Made by a program: the position numbers and the translations under genes. The notes beneath the pieces were generated by a model. It did no database searches, was not told the origin of the DNA, and worked only from the letters and a program-made list of their open reading frames with translations. DNA of 64,000 nt from Toxorhynchites rutilus septentrionalis (Eukaryota; Arthropoda; Insecta; Diptera; Culicidae), in assembly GCF_029784135.1 (NCBI RefSeq), contig NC_073746.1:71900042-71964041 (forward strand). Reading direction: 5' to 3'. Of the stretch, positions 1-8,323 are shown one piece after another (positions within the stretch are counted from its first letter, which is position 1; each line of letters starts with the position of its first letter).

Positions 1-45
1 AGCAGCAGCAACGGCGAAAACGTGTCGTCGGGATTAGAAACGGAG
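1..45 (+). other. possible 3' end of an exon cut by the window edge
   Basis: Frame 1 is open from the window edge and could encode about 15 Ser/Gly/Asn-rich residues up to a GAG|GTAATT sequence that resembles a splice donor. A stop codon follows in the same frame at 61-63. Nothing identifies a product, and the AGC run could be simple repeat. This is only a hint that a host exon may end here. Confidence 0.12.
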
Positions 46-743
46 GTAATTTTTCATGTGTGAGGAAGAAGAGATTTACAAACAAAACCGAGTGGGAAGT
101 GTGTTTAACTACCGGAAGTCACGCGGTATTTATATTGAAACGGTAGCGGTCCGGTGTTCGATTCTTTTTCCATCTTCCGCGCGCGAACAACGTGTCAAAC
201 AGAAATGAATGTCATTTGTTTACTCGCGCACAGTCCAACGTGTGAATGTTTACCTGAAGTCGTTGATCGTTCCGTCGTTGACAGACAGAAGATAAAATAT
301 CAATTGAGTCAATGTTGTACTATTAGCAGATCGTAAATGGATGCTCGGTTTAAATATTGTGGTGCTACCTTTTGTAGACTGGAATTTTGACCAAAATTCT
401 GTCAAAACCATGATCATTCTTACAAACAAAAATAAGCATGGGGAAGCAAATGTCACATTCTTCAATGTTTATCTAGCTCTTGTGTCATATTTGACATGTT
501 AGTTTTGTCGCGCAACAGAATTGAAGGAAACAGGAAGCTCGTGTTTATCAGAACAAAATAAATAGTCATTTCAATTAAGAAGAGGTCTTTTTGTCGAAAT
601 TAGATGTAAGCCAACTTGCTGATGATGGTGTGGTTTTTCTAAGAGTCCTATATGCTGTTGAATTACAAGCACCAATGCAAAATTTATTAGATAACCCGTC
701 TTCTTGACCGTGCAATTGTGCTGATCGCTGTCCGATTTCAATT
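46..743. other. unassigned AT-rich DNA
   Basis: I see no coding signal, transposon end or RNA gene. The two short ORFs here (154-336 plus, 250-465 minus) overlap each other and show no recognisable domain. Confidence 0.4.
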
Positions 744-998
744 GAGGGGCTTAGAATGAAAGGGGTGTAAGTGATTTAATCGATTTCTCTACATCGACTC
801 TCTCTTCTGGTCATAACTTAGCTGCAAATACATTCCCAGTTGTATTTGACACTGTGGAAGATAGGTCAGAACCTCATCTATCGGATTCTATAGCGAACTT
901 AAATTGGAACTTTTTTGCAGTTGAGTTATTAACTAAATAAAAAGTTGATGAAGAGAAATCGATCAAGTCACTTACACCCCTTGCATTCTAAGGCCCTC
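744..998. mobile_element. MITE, copy 1 of a two-copy family
   Basis: The ends form an inverted repeat of roughly 50 bp, starting GAGGGGCTTAGAATG on the left and ending with its near complement. The palindromic flank TCAATTGA makes the exact target duplication ambiguous. The interior has no ORF. A second copy lies at 52029-52273 with the same termini and the same internal segment, including a shared stretch reading CATAACTTAGCTGCAAA. It is a non-autonomous DNA element whose mobilising transposase is not visible here. Confidence 0.75.
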
Positions 999-1517
999 AA
1001 TTGAAATAAAAATGTTATAGACAGTAAGCGAGGCTCAGTTCGCTCAATGAACACTCGACTGATCTCGGCAAAGTATTATTTTTGTACAGTATGTTCCAGA
1101 ATAGGTGTCACAATATAACCAGTGTTATTTCTACAGAAAACAAAACGTTATTGTCACTTTTGTGTGCATGCTTCTGACAGTTTATCGTTGAAGTGACTAC
1201 GCGATTCCGTTTGTTTACGTTCCGCAACAAACCGTGCAAAAGATACTTAAATAAATTCCACTTACCATGTTAAAACCGTGTGACATTTTTAGAAGTGTTC
1301 GGAGTGAGTCGGCACTTTGTCTTCGTACCTTGAAATGGTTCAAGAAGTCTGGAAATGTCAAAATGTTAACGGAAACGTTAAAGAGAAAGGAATCAAATTA
1401 GACGAAATCCAGCAAGATCTAGTTGTAAACTGAATAAACAACAGCAAATGATTAGAAGTTCGATGCACAAAAATTCTCTAGACTCAAACCGTACAAGAAA
1501 CAACAAGCACACGCATT
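999..1517. other. unassigned spacer
   Basis: No ORF with coding character and no repeat structure is recognised between the MITE and the next inverted-repeat element. Confidence 0.4.
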
Positions 1518-2214
1518 AAGGGGGGACCCCGGTCTGGAAAATCGGAAAAGTGAATTTTTGTTTTTTGCATTTTTGGGAAGCTTATGCCCTCAGAAATGTT
1601 GTCCTAAAAGGATTTTTCGATATTTGATTTCGTTGGAAAGTTACAGCCAAAAGTATGAAGTCACCTCAAAGGATATAGTATTGCTGTACGCGTTTTTCTC
1701 GATACCATGCTATTTCAACTGGTGGTATCGATATCTCAGGATCCACTCGACCGATTTGGCTGAAATTTTTTATCAGTATGTAAAAATGAATTATCTAAAG
1801 CGTTACATAGCCGTTTTTCGATATCTCACAGCGATTTTTCATGAAAAATAACTCATTTACAACAGAAAAAGGCCGCCATTTTGGCAATTTTCTGTATTTT
1901 CAAAAACTCCTATGTAACGCTTTAGGTATTATCCTAAAGTTTCAAAATATCCATTGGAGTTTGTTCTACGACACCCCGTTGCATCAGAACCGATACCACC
2001 AGCAAGGTACTGATTTTCAGACGGCATCTACGCATCCAGCTGTCAACAGCGTAATAATCATTATTCGTGCACTCAAAAAATGGAGAGAACATCTTCAAAT
2101 ATACCTTAAACAATAACTAAAATACCCGAACACTTCACTTTATTCCCAACATTTGTAAAAAATCACGAAAATCCATTATTTTTCGATCTTCCAGACAGGG
2201 CCCCCCCCCCCCTT
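1518..2214. mobile_element. non-autonomous DNA element with G-rich terminal inverted repeats
   Basis: The left end (AAGGGGGGACCCCGGTCTGG) and the complement of the right end (2161-2214) match over about 32 bp. The right end carries a run of 12 C. The flanks are TTAA on the left and TTGA on the right, compatible with a TTAA target that has mutated, but this is not proven. The two ORFs inside (1558-1851, 1841-2116) have no recognisable domain. An inner inverted pair around 1798-1812 and 1908-1924 (AAAGCGTTACATAG and its complement) adds secondary structure. Confidence 0.6.
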
Positions 2215-2656
2215 GAAAGCAAGCTTGGGTCCAAAGAAGCGAAATATTTCGGTCCGGTAAGGCGAATGTGATATTTCATATTCATATGAAACATTAGAAG
2301 TAGGTTATATATGTGATATAACCGCAAGGTGGACGTAGGACTACCGTTGTCTTAGTAATAATTTGTTTGAAGTTACATCTGAATCAATTCACAATGAATG
2401 AATGGATATTTTGAGAATTTGTTGAACGTTCCTCTTGTAAGTGTGTGAGTGGATGAATATAAGTGTTGAATTATAATTGATACAAGGAAGTACAGTAAAA
2501 CCTGTTTTTGTGCGGTTTTTTTTGTGGGATTTTTTTTGTGCGGTTTTTTTTGTGCGTTTTTTTGTGCGTTTTTTTTTGTGCGGTGTTTAAAAAGAAGCAT
2601 ATTTGATGAAGTTACCGTCCATTTAGTTTTTTTCGATGGTTTATATGCATTTCAAT
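2215..2656. other. unassigned DNA with T-rich simple repeat
   Basis: 2508-2585 is a degenerate T-run/GTGCGG simple repeat. A related T-run/GCGG motif and its complement recur near 5187-5290. At 2331-2347 a GGACGTAGGACTA motif preceded by ATAACCGC resembles the left boundary of the adjacent histone-bearing repeat, so a fragment of the same family may lie here. Confidence 0.4.
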
Positions 2657-2841
2657 GCGAAAAAGACGGGTGGGTAATGTCGGGGACATAACCGGAGTGA
2701 CGTAGGACTATACAAAGGGGACAGCTTTTGTTAAATATATATTTTAAATATATTGCTTTATTTTCCTCTCCTACGTGAATACCTACCTATCTACCTGAAA
2801 AATTGATTAGTTTACTGTTTACTCTTTATGAATATGTTGAT

Positions 2842-2857
2842 GGTTCTGAAAAGAACC
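2842..2857 (-). terminator. histone-type 3' stem-loop
   Basis: Read on the minus strand this is GGTTCTTTTCAGAACC, a perfect 6-bp stem with a TTTC loop. It fits the metazoan replication-dependent histone mRNA 3' stem-loop and lies downstream of H2A pseudogene A. The counterpart in copy 2 is at 17747-17762. Confidence 0.7.
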
Positions 2858-2984
2858 TTTGGTGTTGTGTTTTTGTTATCACTCGATATTTCCATCTTGT
2901 TCGGTTAAACTTTCCTGTTTAGCTATTGCGTTTACCACTCGCCACAGCTTTCACAGTTGGAAAATTTCTTCCCATCCAGCTTGT

Positions 2985-3330
2985 GACATGTTGTTCAGTA
3001 AATTACATTTAATGCGACGTGCCGGAGAAACACTTTGCCACTCACTGAAACTAATTGTTGCCTTGATGAGCGCCGAACCGAAGCTGCTCTGTTCATGATG
3101 CGGGTTTTCTGATTGTCGTGAGCAGCTTTGCAAGCCAACTCGAGCACTCCGACGGCCGAAACTCTATAATCGCTGTTAGGTATACTGGTGTTCCGGCACC
3201 AATCCGTTCGGCCTAGTTACCCTTGCGGAGCAATCAGTGAATGCGACCAACAGGGAACTGGAGACCTGCACGGTTTGAGTGGGACTTTGCCTTTCCCTTA
3301 ACTTGTCCTCCTTTGTTACGTCCACGATGC
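2985..3330 (-). pseudogene. histone H2A pseudogene A
   Basis: The minus strand from about 3330 downward encodes a recognisable H2A N-terminus: a basic glycine/lysine tail, then the segment [12 protein letters not shown], then HxLLRKGN and AERIGAGTPVYL. Two in-frame stops interrupt this stretch. After IIE the frame shifts and the alpha-2/alpha-3 region continues as VLELACKAAHDNQKTRI. A TATAAAAC sequence (complement of 3397-3404) lies about 70 bp upstream on the minus strand, as expected for a histone promoter, and a histone stem-loop lies downstream at 2842-2857. The gene normally encodes the nucleosomal core protein H2A; this copy cannot. The family call rests on several conserved blocks and is secure; whether it descends from canonical H2A or a variant is not resolved. 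Confidence 0.85.
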
Positions 3331-4145
3331 CGATGCCGTACAACCACACGGGTTTACGGTTTGAAAGAAAATAAGATATTTTTTTGGGGTCCGCGTGTTT
3401 TATACTCTAGCGGTACACGCTCACAGGATAGAGACAAATCGGCAGACTCAGCCAGAGGGGCGAGTCCAACGAGACGAACGAATGAGCGTTAAAAGGGAGC
3501 GATGGCAAAAAATACATTCATTACGATTTGTTCGCTCGTTGGATTCACAGGCAGGCTAAAAAGGGTCCTTTTCAGGATCACAAAATTATCTTCAATCTAA
3601 AGAGTTTATTGTTTTGTTATCACTCGATATCCCCATCTTGTTCGGCTAAACCTTTCTGTTTAGCGATTGCATTTGCCACTCGCCACAGTTGGAAATTTTA
3701 TTCCCATCCAGCTTGTGACATATTTTACAGTAAATTACATTCAATGGCACATCGCTTTACCACCACACAGTATCGGATTGGAGGTAATTTTAACCTGTAA
3801 TTGAACATTTGCGATGACAGTGGTACAGTGTCGACTTTCAATGTGGGGTCATAATTTGGACCCCGAACTCTATGTTTACAAAAATGTCCAACTAAATATG
3901 TCGCATTGCAGGTCCGTCCAATTAGCTAAATGTCGAGATAAGTGTAAATTACTGTACTTTCAATCTAGAAGCAATTTAAGAATTGGTGAAAATCAATAAG
4001 CTCAGAACAACTGCCAAATTCACATACTTATCATATCCTGGCAAACAAATTATGAAAAAATCAATTTGTGTTTTATTATTATTTTGGATATTGTTTTAGA
4101 AAGCATTGAACTGTATTTCCTAAACTCTTTTTTGGAAGGTTTAAT

Positions 4146-4162
4146 GACCCTGAAAAGCGCCT
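4146..4162 (-). terminator. degenerate histone-type 3' stem-loop
   Basis: The minus strand reads GGCGCTTTTCAGGGTC. The loop and flanks match the histone mRNA stem-loop pattern but the stem has mismatches. It lies downstream of H2A pseudogene B. The counterpart in copy 2 starts at 20344. Confidence 0.5.
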
Positions 4163-4344
4163 TGTTTTATGGAATGGTTCCAATTTAAAAAAACTTAGTA
4201 CTCGTGGTTTTGAAAAAAACCATTTCGAACGCCCTCGATGCCGCCTTGTTCTGGATTTGCCACCAAAGCAGTTTGTATAAAGAACAAACTTTTTTCTTCT
4301 GCTACCTGATGCCGTTTTGCGATTGCGTTTGCCACTCGCCACTC

Positions 4345-4560
4345 GCTGCAACTGCCTGTTGTCTTGATGTCCACCGAACCGAATGTGTTCTGTTCTGAAT
4401 GCGGGTTTTCTTATCGTCGCGAGCAGCTTTGCCAGCTAACACGATCACTTCGGCGGCCGAAACTATATAACGCCGGCTAGGTGGACTGCTGCACTGGTAC
4501 TAACGCGCTCGGCCTAGCTACCCTTGCGGGGAACTGCAGATCAACAGAATTACGCATGTG
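4345..4560 (-). pseudogene. histone H2A pseudogene B
   Basis: The minus strand shows RKG, a stop, AERV and VHLAGVI, then after a frameshift EVIVLAGKAARDDKKTRI, which matches the H2A alpha-2/alpha-3 block. The N-terminal region is too decayed to follow. This is a second, independently decayed H2A gene in the same orientation as pseudogene A, so the repeat derives from at least two adjacent H2A units. The sequence after KTRI (4079-4340) is basic but no longer resembles H2A. Confidence 0.8.
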
Positions 4561-4956
4561 TGAGACTGCGACCAATGTTTCGTTTATTTTTTTCTTTTTC
4601 CTTTCCAATCGTGCTTCATTCTATTTCACTGCTGCTCTGGTTGCCCGTTTTGGTCGGTACGATTTGAGGAGCACAAAATGGACCAATCAAAAATGGGCAC
4701 ATAGTGCATTTTGACAATGCTTGATATTTCACAATTATTCAATTATTTATCTCAAGAAAAATTAAATGTTATTCGTTATGATAGATGCGTAGATATATTT
4801 CCTATCAATTGATGCAAAAATCTTTGCGATCTATTGAGAAATGCTCGAGTTATAAGCGTTCCAAATCTTGCATTTTTTCCTACTTGTTCAGTGCCTAGAT
4901 TTCCATTTCACCACCCATATCTTCCGGTTAGACGTAGTCCTACGTCAAAAAAGCAT

Positions 4957-5590
4957 ATTTGCGTCCCAATTATCCACTTTTGAAATCATTCCCCTCCTCT
5001 CATCAAATGCTCTAAGTTTTTCTAAGTTTTTGCATGACATGATTTCTAACAGCAACATGTTTCGACATGCAACTAAAAGCACAAAACAGCCACGCGCAAC
5101 CGAAAAGGCAAAATCGCAAAGCAGAGAAACGAAAGGAAATTAAACGGTGAATGGCGAGGATTTGAGTTATTTTCTTGGGGGAAACTTTTTTTATGCGGTC
5201 CCTATCTACCGCACAAAAAAAGTTTTTTCCAAAATGTGTACCGAACACTATTTTTTAAAGCTGCTGGTGAAATTTTGCACGCACAAAAAAAGGTTTGCCT
5301 GTACATAAAATTCGACTCTTCTAAACTGACTGGTGGTCCTGAAAAGGATCGATGGTTGGCTTTGTAGAAGCAACTGAAGATGCTTGATACATAATTATTT
5401 CTTATTATTATTTCTGAAATATTCTCTAGATAGAATATTCCGTATTTTACGCTATCGAATCCATAGCCAATGGTACCATTTGTACGCAATCTATATCGGG
5501 TTATCATCGAGAGTCCGTTTTTCATTAGAGGCTCCGATCAGATCGGCAGTAGAATAGAAACGGGAGATAGTGCTTTGGTGAATGAGCAAG
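4957..5590. other. unassigned DNA between histone repeat and BEL element
   Basis: 5187-5290 contains GCGG/T-run motifs in inverted orientation relative to 2508-2585. At 5327-5343 the minus strand reads GATCCTTTTCAGGACC, another histone stem-loop-like sequence, but no histone coding remnant is recognised to its right. The target duplication of the BEL element ends this stretch. Confidence 0.35.
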
Positions 5591-5595
5591 AGCGT
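5591..5595. repeat. 5-bp target site duplication, left (AGCGT)
   Basis: AGCGT sits immediately before the 5' LTR and is repeated immediately after the 3' LTR at 13015-13019. A 5-bp duplication is usual for BEL/Pao integrases. Confidence 0.9.
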
Positions 5596-6210
5596 TGGAA
5601 GTACACGAAATCAGATTGGGTGACGACCCTATGAAAAAATTGACAATGCAAATTTCCGCTGATAATAGCGAGACCCGAAATTCCAAACGAAGTGGTTTCA
5701 CACGCTCGAGTGCTTGGGTCAGCGATTAAGACCCTCCTCGATGCAATAAAATGCGCCACAATGTAGGGAACATTACGAGTTCCAAGAAAACGCGACAATT
5801 AAAAACAAGTATAATGTTCGGCAGCGATAAGATCGAGAATACCATATCGATGCACGACGTCGCATCATATTCCATAGACGGGGCATTCATCGTGGCGATG
5901 GTGATCGCCATCATTTACTACCATTGGAGGAGAAACACGAAACGACTGCGCGAACTGGAAGGGGCGCAGCGGAGGATCCGACTCGATAGTGTGAATGCTG
6001 TATAATCAAAATAATGCGAACGCTGTATAATCAAACGCACATTTTGTGCTGACATGGAGAAACAAGAAACACCCAAGTGACCTAAGCAATGTAAAATTTA
6101 AGGAAATACAGTTCAGTCTAAAACCGACCGTGAAGGAGTTAGTACTTAGTCCGAAAGCCGTGTTGGGCCACTATGGCCCAATACTAACATCTTAATTTTA
6201 ACGAACAACA
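5596..6210 (+). repeat. 5' LTR of the BEL/Pao element
   Basis: 615 bp, TG...CA boundaries, matching 12400-13014 throughout by eye. It contains an AATAAA at 5744-5749 and a perfect 8-bp hairpin at 6163-6181 (TTGGGCCA, CTA loop). Near 5994-6035 a short GCTGTATAATCAAA motif occurs twice. As the 5' copy it should hold the promoter. An 84-codon ORF lies inside (5751-6005). Confidence 0.97.
5751..6005 (+). CDS. LTR-encoded 84-aa putative single-pass membrane protein
   Basis: The ORF runs from ATG at 5751 to TAA at 6003-6005 wholly within the LTR and is repeated unchanged in the 3' LTR (12555-12809). Residues 43-58 (DGAFIVAMVIAIIYYH) form one hydrophobic segment long enough to cross a membrane. A strongly basic tail (WRRNTKRLRELEGAQRR) follows, which predicts a cytosolic C-terminus. 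The N-terminal 42 residues are polar and no signal peptide is evident. I do not recognise a family. It could be a real accessory protein, a relic of an envelope-like tail, or chance, because the sequence is also under LTR regulatory constraint. Conservation in related elements would decide. Confidence 0.35.
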   Translation: MRHNVGNITSSKKTRQLKTSIMFGSDKIENTISMHDVASYSIDGAFIVAMVIAIIYYHWRRNTKRLRELEGAQRRIRLDSVNAV

Positions 6211-6212
6211 TT

Positions 6213-6230
6213 TGGTGACCCCGACGTGAT
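6213..6230 (+). promoter_or_regulatory. primer binding site, tRNA-Trp type
   Basis: TGGTGACCCCGACGTGAT begins two bases after the 5' LTR. It is complementary to the 3' end of animal tRNA-Trp, including CCA, over 18 nt as I remember that tRNA. The tRNA would prime minus-strand DNA synthesis. Confidence 0.8.
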
Positions 6231-6248
6231 CGCACTTCGAGCGATCAC
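6226..6248 (+). other. perfect hairpin overlapping the primer binding site
   Basis: GTGATCGC pairs with GCGATCAC around a 7-nt loop. The 5' arm uses the last five bases of the primer site, so folding and tRNA annealing would compete. Confidence 0.6.
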
Positions 6249-6261
6249 GGACTCGCGAAAG

Positions 6262-6650
6262 TAATCGATTCTGATAAGTGAAGTGACATTCTCTCCGCGC
6301 GCGAAAAAGTGATGCCATTGCATGGCTGTATAATCGGAAAGTGAAGTGACATTGTCTCAGCGCACGGAAGATGTTGCGCCATTAAGTGGCTGAAACCAAG
6401 AAAATGAATCTCCCATTCGCGGGAAGTATGGTGTGCCACTGCGTGGCTAAAAATTAACAAAGTGAACTTCCTACTCGCGGGAAGTATGCTGCGCCACTGC
6501 ATAGTTATTACAATGCGCCACTGTGTGGCTGAAAATTGACAACGTGAATTTCCCATTCGCGGGAATCATAACATGACACTGCGTGACTGTGTGATCAATA
6601 AGTAAACTTCGCCCGTGAGCGAAGCACGGTGTGCAACTGCGTGGAAGATG
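6262..6650 (+). repeat. degenerate tandem repeats in the BEL leader
   Basis: About six imperfect units of roughly 60-70 bp follow one another. Each combines a GTGAA(C/T)TTCCCATTCGCGGGAA-like block with a TGCGCCACTGCGTGGCTG-like block and an A-rich linker. They lie between the primer site and the first ORF in the untranslated leader. Their role is unknown; RNA packaging or translation control are possibilities. Confidence 0.65.
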
Positions 6651-6696
6651 TGTGATAAACACGAATTATTGTGACTGATGTGAAAAATTTGTAAAG

Positions 6697-6984
6697 ATGA
6701 ATTCTCGACATTCCAACGACCTACTGTATTCCATGTGCTACATGTATATGAGGGATACGGAGGAGAATTTGAAACAGGACCCGCGTCGTACGCGGGAAGA
6801 AGCTGCAGCGATAAAACTGATAATATCGCACATGTTCAACTTGGCGGCAGGAGCCGCGGTTATAAACAGATACGAAAGCAGATTTACCACTGAACTAAAT
6901 AGATCGGCCGAAGCCATAGCCGACTATTTAGACTGGAGCATAATCAATGACCCAGCTAAGTATTTGAGTCAATCAAACAAGTAA
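6697..6984 (+). CDS. 95-aa upstream ORF of the BEL element
   Basis: This is the first substantial ATG-initiated ORF of the internal region. It ends 30 bp before the gag start and is in the same frame as gag, separated by TAA and further stops. The protein is predicted to be mostly helical, with a DTEENLKQDPRRTREEAA stretch near residues 20-37 and no zinc finger or membrane segment. No family is recognised. It could be an accessory protein or an upstream ORF limiting gag translation. Its length and freedom from stops argue mildly for coding function. Confidence 0.5.
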   Translation: MNSRHSNDLLYSMCYMYMRDTEENLKQDPRRTREEAAAIKLIISHMFNLAAGAAVINRYESRFTTELNRSAEAIADYLDWSIINDPAKYLSQSNK

Positions 6985-7014
6985 AGCGGTTAGTAATTAT
7001 CAAATCAAATAAAC

Positions 7015-8319
7015 ATGACGACAAACGAGGACGATGCCGTTGAAAGCTGGAAAAAGCAGCTAACGGCACTGGAGCAAAGCATTGCTCCGATTATCAAAGA
7101 CGCATGCAAATTAGCAGAAGACGACGACGAAGTCGAAACATTACTAGTGCAACAAGAAGTACTAACAAGCTTGTACGATCAAGCTTGTGCAGTGATACTG
7201 AAAATTGAGGGCCAAACGGGGCCCTCCAAGAGACGGGATGCTCTCCTCCCCGCATATATCAAGTCCAGAGCCAGTTTGGCAAAGAGAATACGGCATGCGC
7301 AATCACAGACGAATGAACCGAGTCAGGATGAAGGTTCAAGGCAAGTACTGGATCAAACAATGATCACCGGCAATAGCAAGGCCGATTATTTACCCCGATT
7401 GGAGCTCCCGAAGTTCCGTGGGTCAGCCACCGAGTGGCTATCGTTTAAAGCCCGCTTTGAGAAGCGGATTGCGACCCTAAACGAGGATGCAAGCAAATAC
7501 GCTTTCCTGGCGAAATGTTTAGAATACGAGCCCGCTCGTAACTCCTGCGAAGCACTCGAGAATTCAGGAGTGCCTTTCACTGAAGCCTGGGCCAAACTGG
7601 AAGCAAGATTCTACAAGAAACGAATCGCATATGAAGGTTACTTTTACACTCTGCTGAAAATTAAAAGGATACATAAGGCATCGCAAAGAGCGATACTAGG
7701 ACTGATCGACGCTGTCGATACACTATTGTCCGCCACTCGACAAATAGCAAATGAACAACCTGGCGAACCAGATTGCATCGCCAATGGGTTACTAATATGC
7801 TTAGTGAAAGAACGATTGGATGAATCAACACTTTCTAAGATTGAAGAAAAGTTGGACCTCCAGCGCATTTATGTTTGGAGCGAATTCAAAATAGAATTAG
7901 AGCGGCTGGCTAACCAGATGACTTGCAAAGTGGCTGCCGAAACGGCACACTCTAGTCATCGACCCCAGCCGAAAGTCGTAGCAGCAATCGAAGGCAAAGC
8001 TGCGACCACCAAAGACAAAAGGGAAGCACAGCGGTGCTACGTTTGTCACAATGAAGGACACACAGCATTTACGTGTCCTAAATTCACGAAAATGAGCATC
8101 CCAGAACGATGGGAAACTATCAAAGCAGGGAGGCACTGCTTTAATTGCCTCATACCTGGGCACTCAACGAAGGAGTGCAAATCACAACGGAAATGCCAAA
8201 TATGCAGCACGAAGCATCATACACTACTTCATCGTGGAGACTCTCCCAAGGGGGACGAGATCCAACAATTGCATCCCGAGAAGGATGTCAATCAAGCACA
8301 AGCAAGTTCAACGAAATGA
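7015..8319 (+). CDS. gag: BEL/Pao Gag protein
   Basis: 434 residues. Residues 1-110 are acidic and helical. Residues 125-300 contain LPRLELPKFRGSATEWLSF and the following helices typical of the DUF1759-type capsid region of BEL/Pao elements. Three zinc-binding knuckles follow: C341-C344-H349-C354, C375-C378-H383-C388 and a C394-C397-H402-H406 variant, as usual for nucleocapsid regions that bind element RNA. Gag would assemble the cytoplasmic virus-like particle. The ATG at 7015 is the first in this frame after the stops that close the upstream ORF. The stop is a UGA followed by CUAG, with pol continuing in the same frame, so readthrough is the likely way Gag-Pol is made. Confidence 0.93.
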   Translation: MTTNEDDAVESWKKQLTALEQSIAPIIKDACKLAEDDDEVETLLVQQEVLTSLYDQACAVILKIEGQTGPSKRRDALLPAYIKSRASLAKRIRHAQSQTNEPSQDEGSRQVLDQTMITGNSKADYLPRLELPKFRGSATEWLSFKARFEKRIATLNEDASKYAFLAKCLEYEPARNSCEALENSGVPFTEAWAKLEARFYKKRIAYEGYFYTLLKIKRIHKASQRAILGLIDAVDTLLSATRQIANEQPGEPDCIANGLLICLVKERLDESTLSKIEEKLDLQRIYVWSEFKIELERLANQMTCKVAAETAHSSHRPQPKVVAAIEGKAATTKDKREAQRCYVCHNEGHTAFTCPKFTKMSIPERWETIKAGRHCFNCLIPGHSTKECKSQRKCQICSTKHHTLLHRGDSPKGDEIQQLHPEKDVNQAQASSTK

Positions 8320-8323
8320 CTAG
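8317..8323 (+). promoter_or_regulatory. probable stop-codon readthrough site (UGA CUAG)
   Basis: The gag stop UGA is followed directly by CUAG, and the reading frame stays open into protease. UGA-CUA(G) is an established leaky context known from alphavirus nsP3 and from animal readthrough genes. No ATG-led route to protease is evident, so readthrough is the simplest explanation for pol expression. Confidence 0.75.

Larger units (their letters stand above)
2657..4956 (-). repeat. histone-H2A-bearing repeat, copy 1
   Basis: About 2.3 kb here is repeated in the same orientation at 17563-21150, with only a few percent difference and one 8-bp deletion in copy 2. Both copies start at the same point (AAAAAGACGGGTGGGTAATG) and end at the same point (TAGTCCTACGTCAAAAAA). 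Just inside the left edge is TGACGTAGGACTA (2698-2710) and at the right edge its complement TAGTCCTACGTCA (4935-4947), so the unit has inverted motifs near both ends. It carries two decayed H2A genes and a third partial copy of the H2A downstream region (about 3610-3735), all on the minus strand. It is either a transposon that captured histone sequence or a duplicated piece of a dead histone array. Confidence 0.8.

Noticed and set aside
3241..3492. Plus-strand ORF over the H2A region
   Set aside because: It is the antisense shadow of the minus-strand H2A pseudogene.
5202..5525. Histone gene to the right of the stem-loop-like sequence at 5327
   Set aside because: Minus-strand translation of 5350-5590 shows no H2A, H2B, H3, H4 or H1 block; only the stem-loop resembles a histone gene.
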